Positions 1-8,172 of a stretch of DNA of 64,000 nucleotides are shown in pieces. The DNA lies in the NCBI GenBank assembly GCA_020628095.1, contig JAHDFP010000003.1, forward strand, positions 230,739-294,738, given 5' to 3'. The stretch comes from Saprospiraceae bacterium (GTDB lineage: Bacteria; Bacteroidota; Bacteroidia; Chitinophagales; Saprospiraceae). The notes beneath the pieces were generated by a model. The model was not told the origin of the DNA. It saw nothing but the letters and a program-made list of their open reading frames with translations, and did no database searches. A program made the position numbers and the translations under genes. The first letter of the stretch is position 1. The number at the start of each line of letters is the position of its first letter.

Positions 1-1
1 T

Positions 2-1132
2 GTCTGGATACCTTATGGCAGAAATATTCTCGACAAAGTAGAATTTCAGCATGATTCAGAAATAGGTCGATTGCAGAGTCATTTAGGATTGACACTTAAA
101 GCTTTGGGTGACTATGAGGGTTCAAAATCCTTATTAGAAAAGGCGATGTATTCAGCTGAGCAAAATTTTGGGGAGTCCCATCCGACGACGGCAATAAGGT
201 ATTCAAATTTGGCATTGGTACTTCAAGATTTGGGTGACTATGAAGGAGCAAAGGATTTATTAGAAAAGGCGGTGAATTCAGATGAGCAGAATTTTGGCGA
301 GTCCCATCCGACGACGGCGATAAGTTATTCTAATTTGGCATTGGTATTTAAAGATTTGAGTGACTATGAAGGAGCAAAGAATTTATTAGAAAAGGCGGTG
401 AATTCAGCTGAGCAGAATTTTGGCGAGTCCCATCCGACGACGGCGATAAGTTATTCTAATTTGGCAACGGTATTTAAAGCTTTGGGTGACTATGAGGGTG
501 CAAAATCCTTATTGGAAAAGGCAGTTATTTCAGATGAGAAAAATTTTGGTGAGTCCCATCCGACGACGGCGATAAGTTATTCAAATTTGGCATTGGTACT
601 TAAAGATTTGGGTGATTATGCAAGAGCAAAGGAATTGTTAGAAAAGGCGATATGTTCGGATGAGCAGAATTTTGGGGAGTCCCATCCGACGACGGCAATA
701 AGGTATTCAAATTTGGCATTGGTACTTCAAGATTTGGGTGACTATGAAGGAGCAAAGGATTTATTAGAAAAGGCGATGTATTCGGATGAGCAGAATTTTG
801 GCGAGTCCCATCCGAGGACGGCGATAAGTTATTCAAATTTGGCAACGGTTCTCAAGAATTTGGGCGATTATAAAGGCGCAAAATCCTTATTGGAGAAGGC
901 AGTTATTTCGGATGAGAAAAATTTTGGAAAGGAACATCCGACGACTGCGATAAGGTATTCAAATTTGGCATTGGTTCTTCAAGGTTTAGGTCAATATATT
1001 GAAGCCAAATCATATTTAAGAAAGGCTAGTGCTATTATGAACAATGCCTTTGGCAAAGAACATCCCAGTTCAATCATTGTGCATAATAACTTATCACAGT
1101 TACTTAAGATTATCGAATCACAAAAGAAATAA
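2..1132 (+). CDS. Tetratricopeptide (kinesin light chain-like) repeat protein, 5' partial
   Basis: The frame is open from base 2, so the gene begins outside the window; the TTG at 71 is not a credible start. The visible 376 residues are mostly 42-residue units with the pattern NFGESHPTTAIxYSNLA followed by LGDYEGAKxLLEKA. That is the TPR_12/kinesin-light-chain repeat usually found as the C-terminal part of NB-ARC or CHAT-domain bacterial proteins. There are seven very similar units and one diverged C-terminal unit (SYLRKASAIMNN). TPR arrays act as protein-interaction scaffolds; the partner or effector domain would lie upstream and is not visible. The gene ends tail-to-tail with a reverse-strand glycosyltransferase. 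No signal peptide can be judged. The TPR call is strong; the cellular role is unknown. Confidence 0.85.
   Translation, partial: VWIPYGRNILDKVEFQHDSEIGRLQSHLGLTLKALGDYEGSKSLLEKAMYSAEQNFGESHPTTAIRYSNLALVLQDLGDYEGAKDLLEKAVNSDEQNFGESHPTTAISYSNLALVFKDLSDYEGAKNLLEKAVNSAEQNFGESHPTTAISYSNLATVFKALGDYEGAKSLLEKAVISDEKNFGESHPTTAISYSNLALVLKDLGDYARAKELLEKAICSDEQNFGESHPTTAIRYSNLALVLQDLGDYEGAKDLLEKAMYSDEQNFGESHPRTAISYSNLATVLKNLGDYKGAKSLLEKAVISDEKNFGKEHPTTAIRYSNLALVLQGLGQYIEAKSYLRKASAIMNNAFGKEHPSSIIVHNNLSQLLKIIESQKK
100..1000 (+). repeat. 126-bp tandem coding repeat array (TPR units)
   Basis: The motif TTATTAGAAAAGGCG (or TTATTGGAAAAGGC) recurs about every 126 bp, at roughly 131, 257, 383, 509, 635, 761 and 887. 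A stretch of about 105 bp at 165-270 appears identical to 669-774, exactly four units downstream. This indicates segmental duplication of several units as well as single-unit expansion. The array is in-frame coding sequence and not a CRISPR. Confidence 0.85.
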
Positions 1133-1139
1133 AACCATT

Positions 1140-2315
1140 CTAAGCCGCCTTACTAACCATTCGATTATCCTGATATAATCCTTCCAGATAATTGTAGAAA
1201 TTGTAGACCAGAGGATCCCAGTCCAGATTACTGACATACTCCAGTCCATTCTGGCGGAACTGATCTGATAAGTTGGGAGTGATAAGTAAGGTTGTGATAT
1301 GCGATAGGTAGCATTCGCTGTTGTAAGGAGCACATAAGAATCCGTTATTGCCATCTGAGATAAAACTCTTAGAGCCGCCGCCATCCGCTATAACGCAGGG
1401 GAGGCCACAGGACATTGCCTCGATGACCACATTACCGTAAGTCTCACTGATAGACGGAAAGACAAATACGTCACTGGATGCATAATACATGGCGAGTGTT
1501 TCTTGATTTACCTCCCCTGTAAAATGTGCCTTTGGCATGGCTCGCATCATTTCATTCTTAGCGACACCATCACCGACGATGAGCAAGTTATAATCCAGAC
1601 CGCGTTGCTCTATCTGATAGTATATGTCTATGAGGGTTTGTAGATTTTTTTCCCAGACCAGACGACTGGCGAAAAGTAGATTAGGACGTTCATTGCCGAC
1701 GAGAGATCCGATGTAGGCCTCGTCTTTTTTGTCAGGGGAGAAGATGCGGCGATCTATTCCGCGCTGCCATAGAATCATTTTGTCATCCGAGAGGCCGAGG
1801 TGACTCAGATAAGTCATCATCTCCTGCGTCGGGACGAATACACGGTCGCATTGCTTGTAAAATTTTGATAGCTTGCTAGTCATATATTTTTTAGCAGCAG
1901 GTATAAGTTGCTTAGTGTTGCGGAGATAGTAATCGACGTAAGAGATAAAGTGCGTATGGTAGATGCTGGAGACAGTTATATTATTTCTATCCGCATAACT
2001 CAGGGCGAAGTGACCGAGCAGTGATGGTGTCGATATATGGACGAGATCAGGTGCGTAGTCATCCAGTGATTTTTTTATCTGTGTACTATGGAACTGAGGG
2101 ATAGCCATCTTATAATTTTTATTGAATGGCAGGGTGAGTTTGGATACTTCTATAACCTCATGAGGGATGTCATGCTGAGGTGGATCACCACAATATAATT
2201 TTATCTCAAATCTGTCCTGAGGAAGTCTGTCTATGATGTGATACATGGTACGGATAGCTCCATCATAATTTCGTATAAGGACATCGGCGAAGAAGGCGAT
2301 TTTTATTTTTTTCAT
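1140..2315 (-). CDS. Glycosyltransferase family 4 protein
   Basis: The 391-residue product has the GT-B fold layout of GT4 enzymes. The N-terminal acceptor half starts KIAFFADVLIRNYDG. A C-terminal nucleotide-sugar half follows, with a FASRLVWEKNL segment (retaining-GT4 type) near residue 215 and the E-x7-E region SETYGNVVIEAMSCGLPCV near residue 290. It resembles the MgtA-type mannosyl/glucosyl transferases that build glycolipids, but the sugar and acceptor cannot be read from sequence. It is cytoplasmic or peripheral to the inner membrane. It lies 11 bp downstream of a second GT4 gene and in line with a YbhN-like membrane protein, which suggests one envelope-glycolipid operon. Length and motifs are normal for the family. 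Confidence 0.88.
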   Translation of the reverse strand: MKKIKIAFFADVLIRNYDGAIRTMYHIIDRLPQDRFEIKLYCGDPPQHDIPHEVIEVSKLTLPFNKNYKMAIPQFHSTQIKKSLDDYAPDLVHISTPSLLGHFALSYADRNNITVSSIYHTHFISYVDYYLRNTKQLIPAAKKYMTSKLSKFYKQCDRVFVPTQEMMTYLSHLGLSDDKMILWQRGIDRRIFSPDKKDEAYIGSLVGNERPNLLFASRLVWEKNLQTLIDIYYQIEQRGLDYNLLIVGDGVAKNEMMRAMPKAHFTGEVNQETLAMYYASSDVFVFPSISETYGNVVIEAMSCGLPCVIADGGGSKSFISDGNNGFLCAPYNSECYLSHITTLLITPNLSDQFRQNGLEYVSNLDWDPLVYNFYNYLEGLYQDNRMVSKAA

Positions 2316-2326
2316 GAGTTCTGGTT

Positions 2327-3529
2327 TTATTGATTTTGGAAGAGTAGGGCGGTGCGATCTGTTTGAGTATCTTTTAGTATGTCGAGGAATGCGTCGTAAT
2401 ATGCTTTGGACATTTTGTCCCAGCTGTAATTTTTTTCTGTGTAGGATAAGGCTTCTTGTGCTATTTCATTTCTTTGTTTTTCGGGTAAAGAGAAATGCTT
2501 GTTGAGATAATCTATCCAGACTTGCTTGTTCTGTGATTGGAGTAGTGTGCCGTTATGATTATGGATGATAGCGGAGGTGATCCCTTCTATGCGAGATGCC
2601 GCGACGGGCGTTCCACTGACCACACTCTCCAGTGTCACTAAGCCAAAACCTTCGCAGTCCCCGTGCACCTTGATATTGGGCATGACGAATAGATCTGATG
2701 ATCGTAGTAGATACAGCAGAGTGGGGTAGTTACAATTCTTTAGCCAGGTGAATTTTGATTTTTGCTGCGGCTGGTTGGATAGTTCTTCTAACAATTCTCC
2801 ATCACTACTCTTACCAAAAAGCAGAAGTAATTTTAGCTTCAAAAAATCAGGAAGACGAAAAATTAACCTATCCAAAAACGAAGGCGCATAAGGACCAATA
2901 AGAATAAACCTATAACGATTATCTAATCTCGTCAGCACCTCTTTTACAAACCAAGAAAATCCTTTTCTTCGCACAGGTCTTCCGATAGATATAAGTATGC
3001 GCTTATTGGTTTGTCTTAGTTGGGTGATTAATTCTTTAGCCTCTTGAGAGACTTTGGATTCTTCTATTTGTAGATTAAGGTCTACTCCATTTGGTATGAC
3101 GAAAATCTTCTCTTCTTGGAATCCTCTGGCTTTGCATTCGTCGGCTGTGTATTCACTGACGCAGATAAAGCCATCCAGTTTTTTGACGATATTAAGTAGA
3201 TACTTTTGATAAATAACTGAAGGGAATACCAAGTCAAGTCCATGATAGGTCATGACCACTTTTGCATTCGTGATTAGTTTTATCCAGCTACCTAGTAGGG
3301 CGCAAGCGCCATCATTGAGATGAATCAAATTTATGTTTGGATTTTTATATAGCATGTATGGCACGCGTACAAGTAGACTCAAAAAGAATAGCACATTACC
3401 AATGCGCGGAGACTTAATAAGTTTGTGCACCTTGGTGTATTGGCTAACACCATTGATAAGCTCATAACTTTGCTTTTGCATGCCTCCTACCTCAGGTGGA
3501 TATTTATAACTAATGAACAAGATTTCCAT
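2327..3529 (-). CDS. Glycosyltransferase family 4 protein
   Basis: The 400-residue product begins EILFISYKYPPEVGGMQ, the typical GT4 opening with the GG loop, and has FVMPNIKVHGDCEGFGLVTLESV as its E-x7-E donor-binding region. ILISIGRPVRRKG is the usual start of the C-terminal Rossmann half. It probably transfers a hexose to a lipid or polysaccharide acceptor at the cytoplasmic face. It sits between another GT4 gene (11 bp downstream) and the ybhN-like gene, whose original reading frame overlapped its start by 20 bp. That overlap supports co-transcription of the three genes. The start ATG at 3529 matches the family N-terminus. Confidence 0.88.
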   Translation of the reverse strand: MEILFISYKYPPEVGGMQKQSYELINGVSQYTKVHKLIKSPRIGNVLFFLSLLVRVPYMLYKNPNINLIHLNDGACALLGSWIKLITNAKVVMTYHGLDLVFPSVIYQKYLLNIVKKLDGFICVSEYTADECKARGFQEEKIFVIPNGVDLNLQIEESKVSQEAKELITQLRQTNKRILISIGRPVRRKGFSWFVKEVLTRLDNRYRFILIGPYAPSFLDRLIFRLPDFLKLKLLLLFGKSSDGELLEELSNQPQQKSKFTWLKNCNYPTLLYLLRSSDLFVMPNIKVHGDCEGFGLVTLESVVSGTPVAASRIEGITSAIIHNHNGTLLQSQNKQVWIDYLNKHFSLPEKQRNEIAQEALSYTEKNYSWDKMSKAYYDAFLDILKDTQTDRTALLFQNQ

Positions 3530-4526
3530 CTTTCATAGATTTGGATGAATAAAAAATTTCCTTCTTTTTAAATTGGCTTACCACGTACATTAGTAAGCCA
3601 AGCAGTATCCAAAATAATTGTCTAGTACGCTTGAGGATGCTGACGGCAATTCAGACACCTGGTGTTGTCACACCAATCAATTGAAGGACAACTTTGTTTC
3701 CGTATTCGTCAAAACCAATTTGGCCTGGCACAAAAGAGACAAGACTACGTAAGCAAGATGTTCCTATTTCGATAACGAACGCATCCAGTACCGTTATGTC
3801 CAGCTGTAGTAATTTGAGAATTACAAAATATTCTACTGTTCCCAGAATCCAATGTAGCATGAGTAATAGTGAGCTTGCCAGAAATAGTCTAGGATGCTCA
3901 GTTTTTAATTTGTAAGTGCGGTAATTGAATCGTCTGAGGTTCGTGCGTAATTTTTTAAGATGTTGGTTATGACTGAAAGTGTTTGTTATTAGCTGTCCGA
4001 ATCGGTATAGATATAATCCGCGAGCGAAAAAACCTTTATAAAGAATATAGAATACCATGGCTAAGACACTGGTAAATAGTGTCAGGTGAAAAGGATGAAG
4101 CTTATCCAGTAGTCTAAAACCTATAAAGCAAAGCACGATCAGAATCAAAAATATATGACTCAGTAGTGTCAGCACTCTAGTAGTTATTACCGATTCTGTA
4201 CTGGAGAGCCTGTATCTTTCCGATCTGTTAAGAATGGAAATCTTCAAGGCATCGCCGCCTATAATTCCTGTGGGGTTGATGGTGGCGAAGGCTTCGCCGA
4301 CTTGTCTCGCATAAAAGAAATATGGAAGGTCCTTAAGGTTGTAGTTTTTCTGAGATAAGAAAAGCCAACCGAGACTCGCTAGTGTATATGCCAAAAAGGA
4401 GACAAGTAGAATCCAGCCAAAATGCCACCCAATATCACTCAGATGTAGCCATAATAAAGCCACATCTATTTCCTGAATAAAGAATATCAGAAAAATGAAG
4501 GCCAGTATGAGTATGATGTATTTCAC
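3510..4526 (-). pseudogene. YbhN/AglD-type (UPF0104) integral membrane protein, interrupted by an in-frame TGA
   Basis: The N-terminal 291 residues are a multi-pass membrane protein with the UPF0104/lysylphosphatidylglycerol synthase TM signatures: NPTGIIGGDALKISIL and the late SFVPGQIGFDEYGNKVV. Reading stops at TGA (3651-3653), but the same frame continues for 46 codons to 3510 as IAVSILKRTRQLFWILLGLL, which is the expected last helix. The stop occupies the place of a Trp in TTPGV-W-IAVSI, so a TGG to TGA change is the simplest reading. Repaired, the protein would be 338 residues, normal for the family. Such proteins often accompany glycosyltransferases and act on lipid-linked intermediates. 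The truncated product lacks its last helix and may be inactive; a sequencing error cannot be excluded. Confidence 0.75.
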
Positions 4527-4700
4527 ACTCTAATAACTTCATGATTCTCTCTTTAATTTAGGAATCAGTAGTCTAAGGGGTATCAGATCGAAGCTATGAG
4601 ACCGCTATAGCTGTGATGATACTTTGATTTTGCTTAGTGAGACTCCAGCTTGAGTTATTGGTCAAATTTATTGGAAGTTACTACTGAATGTCTTTAAAGG

Positions 4701-5063
4701 TTACCGTATGGCATTTTTGGTCAGGTCTTGCCCCTTAATAAGTTCCTTTATTTCTGTGGAAAGGATTATTGTTTTACTCTTTATATCATCCTCAAAATAT
4801 TTTTCCATCAATGACATCCCGATTTCAGAAAATTTTATCAAGACTTCTTTAGGACGTCCTTCACGTAGACGGAATAATAGGTTGACCATTTTGTAATTGG
4901 GATTGCCGTCTGCGATATAGTACTGATCGGATTCTACGACTCGGCACTTGATACCTAGCGGCTTGGCATGGCCTGTCTCGATAAGTTGTTCGGCCAGTTG
5001 TTTGAAAAAGGCTTGATGGTCTAGCTGGAGATTGGTGGAGGTTTCTAATGTGATGTGCGGCAA
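4701..5063 (-). CDS. hpaF: 5-carboxymethyl-2-hydroxymuconate delta-isomerase
   Basis: The 120-residue product begins Met-Pro-His-Ile; removal of Met leaves the N-terminal proline used as catalytic base in the CHMI branch of the tautomerase superfamily. PHITLETSTNL at the start and NLLFRLREGRPKE near residue 65 are family-typical. It converts 5-carboxymethyl-2-hydroxymuconate to 5-oxopent-3-ene-1,2,5-tricarboxylate in homoprotocatechuate meta-cleavage. It lies at the distal end of the reverse-strand hpa block, after a four-helix-bundle gene and hpaD, and this context supports the assignment. Length is normal (E. coli HpaF is about 125 residues). Confidence 0.85.
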   Translation of the reverse strand: MPHITLETSTNLQLDHQAFFKQLAEQLIETGHAKPLGIKCRVVESDQYYIADGNPNYKMVNLLFRLREGRPKEVLIKFSEIGMSLMEKYFEDDIKSKTIILSTEIKELIKGQDLTKNAIR

Positions 5064-5086
5064 GAATTATAGATTTAAGATTATAG

Positions 5087-5449
5087 TTATGAGTTAATAG
5101 ATTTTTTGGAGGTTAGTATGGCGCTTGTTAGCATTTTTATGACCTCTGTTGCAAGTCCATTAATTTCTTCAAAGTCTTCTTTATTAATAATATTAGTTTC
5201 TTTCATAAGTTCCAGCCAATAGGTAGTTTCTGCTGTTTCTTTTTCGGCAATTTTCAGTTTATGGATAAAATCTTTTTTGCTCTCCGCTTTTTGCGCCTCT
5301 CGGATCATTGCACCTGGATTTGTCCCAGATCTAAGTAGTTGTTTTGATAATTCAAATTGTTTTTGCTCTTTATTTATTCGATTACATAATGTTACAATTT
5401 TGACAGCTAGGCTAAAACTCTTAACTTTTAAAGGACTTTCTTTGCTCAA
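5087..5449 (-). CDS. Four-helix-bundle protein (23S rRNA IVS / 'S23' type)
   Basis: The 120-residue all-helical product matches the family first seen in intervening sequences of 23S rRNA genes, which is related to the Avd protein of diversity-generating retroelements. Diagnostic features are LLRSGTNPGAMIREAQKAES around residues 40-60 and KLKIAEKETAETTYWLELM after it. The function is unknown; related proteins form pentameric barrels that may bind nucleic acid. It interrupts the hpa block between hpaD and hpaF, with AT-rich low-complexity spacers of 53 and 23 bp on either side, while most other junctions in the block are compact coding sequence. A second family member is embedded in the paa operon at 30019-30387. 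It should not be read as a ribosomal protein. Confidence 0.85.
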   Translation of the reverse strand: MSKESPLKVKSFSLAVKIVTLCNRINKEQKQFELSKQLLRSGTNPGAMIREAQKAESKKDFIHKLKIAEKETAETTYWLELMKETNIINKEDFEEINGLATEVIKMLTSAILTSKKSINS

Positions 5450-5502
5450 TTTTAATATATGATGTTCTAACTATAAACTAATATCTAATAACTCAAATCT
5501 AT

Positions 5503-6498
5503 CTAAGCAACATCCTCATACCCTGCAATAATCGGCTGAGATACAATATCTGATTCTCTGACCTTCGTACCATGAAAAGGTGTCCCATGCTCAAACCAAG
5601 ACTTAGGTGCAGGTGCTCCCCAGAGTGTTTGTCGGCGCGGATCTTTTAGATCCCAAGCGAGGGGTTCCCAGTCAGGATCGACGGTAAGGTAATCACAAGT
5701 AAAAGGCTCTATCCGATGTCCGTCTGGGTCTAGAATGTACAGGAAGAAAGCATTAGATATACCATGTCTGCCGGGTCCGCGTTCTATATTCTCGACATAT
5801 CCTTCAGATGCCATGACATCGAGGAGGTGGATAATATTATTAATGCTGGCAGTCCAGATACCAGTGTGGTGTAACCTTGGTCCTTTGCCATTGGTTAGCG
5901 CCATGTCATGGACATTTCCTTTTCTATGAGTCCAGGCAGCCCACATATCGCCGCGATCTGTCAGTGTATATTCTGTCAATCTGAATCCTAATTGAGAAAC
6001 AAAAAATTCGTATGTGGACTGACAATTAGGTGTAAAGCAATTGATGTGATCGAATCTGAGGGGAGCTAGACCTTTATACTTAGAGTAGGCACGCATCATA
6101 GTGGGAACGCGCGTTTGTTTAGCATGGAATTCTACGGGAATGCCCATCGGCGTACGCACGGCAAGAGTTCTTTCTTCGGCGTGTTTGTTGACCCATTGAG
6201 CGGGCAGATTAAGTTGCTTAAAATGTTGCTCCAAAGCATCTAGGTCCTTGTCAAAAGCCACTTTAAATCCAAGAGCGAATACTTCTGCTTTGTCATGCTG
6301 CTTGAGTATATAACAATGATGATTTTTTTCTTCGAGGCCTCGGAGGTAGATGGTGTCTTTAGTTCTTTCAGTTTCTATCAGACCTAATATGTCTACATAG
6401 AATTTTCTAGAAGCATCTAAATCAGTCACGCCGCACTCTACATGTGAGCATCTTATAATATTGAATGGAAGATTAAAATTATGGTCTACTAATCCCAT
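5503..6498 (-). CDS. hpaD: 3,4-dihydroxyphenylacetate (homoprotocatechuate) 2,3-dioxygenase, extradiol VOC type
   Basis: The 331-residue product contains two vicinal-oxygen-chelate modules. The predicted metal ligands are H151 (RFDHINCF), H211 (LHHTGIW) and E264 (HRIEPFTCDY); H197 (NVHDMA) sits where the catalytic His200 of Brevibacterium HPCD lies. The C-terminal PDWEPLAWDLKDPRRQTLWG tail is typical of the homoprotocatechuate subgroup. It opens the catecholic ring between C2 and C3 to give 5-carboxymethyl-2-hydroxymuconate semialdehyde, the substrate of hpaE upstream. Fe(II) is more usual than Mn(II), but sequence does not decide. The clustering with hpaE, hpaF, hpaH and hpaI makes homoprotocatechuate far more likely than plain catechol. 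Confidence 0.88.
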   Translation of the reverse strand: MGLVDHNFNLPFNIIRCSHVECGVTDLDASRKFYVDILGLIETERTKDTIYLRGLEEKNHHCYILKQHDKAEVFALGFKVAFDKDLDALEQHFKQLNLPAQWVNKHAEERTLAVRTPMGIPVEFHAKQTRVPTMMRAYSKYKGLAPLRFDHINCFTPNCQSTYEFFVSQLGFRLTEYTLTDRGDMWAAWTHRKGNVHDMALTNGKGPRLHHTGIWTASINNIIHLLDVMASEGYVENIERGPGRHGISNAFFLYILDPDGHRIEPFTCDYLTVDPDWEPLAWDLKDPRRQTLWGAPAPKSWFEHGTPFHGTKVRESDIVSQPIIAGYEDVA

Positions 6499-6523
6499 GC
6501 TATGATTTTTTGTCTTTAGATAA

Positions 6524-8140
6524 TTATCTCACTTTAGGTAATGCTTTGAATCTATTGGTACTAGGAAGTCCGTTTTCTATAGGCACTTCTATAAGAGTTG
6601 GAAGTGATTCCCCTTTGGCATCTTCTATTGCCTTCTGCATGTCCTTGTAATTATTCACTCTTACACCATGTGCGCCAAAGGCATGCGCTAATTTGACAAA
6701 GTCAGGATTATGAAGATCCGTCGCGATAACTCTATTGTCATATAGATTCTCTTGCATCTCCCGCACATTACCATATCTGTTATTATTGAATAATAGAATA
6801 ATCACGCCAATCTTATGCTGTACCGCAGTAGCTAGTTCCTGTACACCAAACATAAATCCACCATCACCAGCTAACGAAATAACTGGTACATCAGGTTTGG
6901 CTACTTTAGCTCCTAGTGCTGTCTGAAACCCCCATCCCAAAGTTCCCATGTGACCCGTACAAAGATAGGTTCTCGGCAGGTAGGCGTCATAGACAATGCG
7001 ACTAGCGAAGCCAACTTGAGTGAGCTCATCTACTAGGATGCCGTCATCTGGAAGGGTCTCTCTTATGGTTTTTAGTATGGTGGATTGGGGCTCTAGGTAG
7101 GCTGTTTTTTCATTCCATGACTTACGGAATGCAGCCATCTCATTTGTCTTAGAGGATTGCGCAGGACCGATGAGAGGCAAAAGTGCTTCTATGGATTTAG
7201 CCGCATCGCCAGTTATGGAGACAGTCGGTTCTATGAATTTATTATGTGCGCTTTCGTCTATGTTAATGCTTATATATTGTAGATTATCGTCCGTGCCCCA
7301 TTTACTTAGTGGCATTCTGACATGACTTCCTATAGATATTATGACATCTGCATCCGCCCATAAAGCATGCGCTGCTGGTACAGGAAAACTCAACTCATGT
7401 CGACTTGACAATATACCTTTCCCAGTACGATAAGAAAATACTGGTGATTGGAGATGTTCTGCAATAGCTTGTACTTCAGTGCTGGCCTCCATCGCACCGC
7501 CACTGACGAATATGAGAGGGTTCTTGGCTGATTTTATTATTGCTGCGGCACGTTCTATATTTGATTTATTTGGTTCTTGTGATTCGACTTTTGCTTTTTC
7601 ATAATTCGAGAAATCAATCTCTTCCTCTTTTCGCAATACATCCATCGAGACTTCTACACCGACAGGTCTTGGTCTGCCATTGTGAAGTTGATTAAATGCT
7701 TGTGACATTATTTGCGGAACCTCTGCGGGAGAGTTGGCCCTATTTGCCCATTTGGTAAGTTGTGATTGTATAGCTAACTGATCTGGGATTTCGTGTAGGA
7801 CTCCTTTGCCTTTGCCTTGTGCTCTGAGTGGAATCTGTCCGACTAGCGATAAGACTTTGGCATTAAGTCCCCAGGCGGTAGCTAAGGCCGCCGAACTATT
7901 AAGAAATCCTGGCCCAGGGACAATATTGCAGACGCCTACTTTGCCCGATGCCAAATTGTAACCTAGTGCCATGTAACCCGCACCCTGTTCGTGACGCGTG
8001 TGGATGACTTTTATCTCATCTCTATAATCATATAGTGCATTATATAACCAATCGTTTTGTACTCCTGGCAGACCGAAGATTAAATCGACACCCTCTTTTA
8101 TAAGACTTCTTACAACCGCCTGTCCACCTGTCAATTTCAT
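6524..8140 (-). CDS. Thiamine diphosphate-dependent enzyme of the acetolactate synthase/2-oxoacid decarboxylase family
   Basis: The 538-residue product has the three-domain ThDP architecture. An N-terminal Pyr domain carries the cofactor-activating Glu in RHEQGAGYMA (near residue 51). A central NAD/FAD-like domain follows. The C-terminal PP domain carries the GDG-x(~27)-NN motif (AGDGGFMFG ... LLFNNNRYGN, residues about 425-460). Family members include acetolactate synthase, benzoylformate decarboxylase and sulfo-lyases, so the reaction is not fixed. Because it lies between an aldehyde dehydrogenase and hpaD, decarboxylation of an aromatic 2-oxoacid such as (4-hydroxy)phenylpyruvate to an aldehyde is a reasonable inference. 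No small regulatory subunit gene follows, which argues against a biosynthetic acetolactate synthase. Confidence 0.8.
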   Translation of the reverse strand: MKLTGGQAVVRSLIKEGVDLIFGLPGVQNDWLYNALYDYRDEIKVIHTRHEQGAGYMALGYNLASGKVGVCNIVPGPGFLNSSAALATAWGLNAKVLSLVGQIPLRAQGKGKGVLHEIPDQLAIQSQLTKWANRANSPAEVPQIMSQAFNQLHNGRPRPVGVEVSMDVLRKEEEIDFSNYEKAKVESQEPNKSNIERAAAIIKSAKNPLIFVSGGAMEASTEVQAIAEHLQSPVFSYRTGKGILSSRHELSFPVPAAHALWADADVIISIGSHVRMPLSKWGTDDNLQYISINIDESAHNKFIEPTVSITGDAAKSIEALLPLIGPAQSSKTNEMAAFRKSWNEKTAYLEPQSTILKTIRETLPDDGILVDELTQVGFASRIVYDAYLPRTYLCTGHMGTLGWGFQTALGAKVAKPDVPVISLAGDGGFMFGVQELATAVQHKIGVIILLFNNNRYGNVREMQENLYDNRVIATDLHNPDFVKLAHAFGAHGVRVNNYKDMQKAIEDAKGESLPTLIEVPIENGLPSTNRFKALPKVR

Positions 8141-8172
8141 AGGATATTTTTTGGTTAGTTTTTATAAAAAAA

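Noticed and set aside
71-1132. Direct repeats resembling a CRISPR array
   Set aside because: The 126-bp period is an in-frame multiple of 42 codons encoding TPR units; repeats and 'spacers' are not distinguishable.
5087-5449. Annotation as ribosomal protein S23
   Set aside because: The name comes from old annotation of 23S rRNA intervening-sequence proteins; no evidence supports a ribosomal role.
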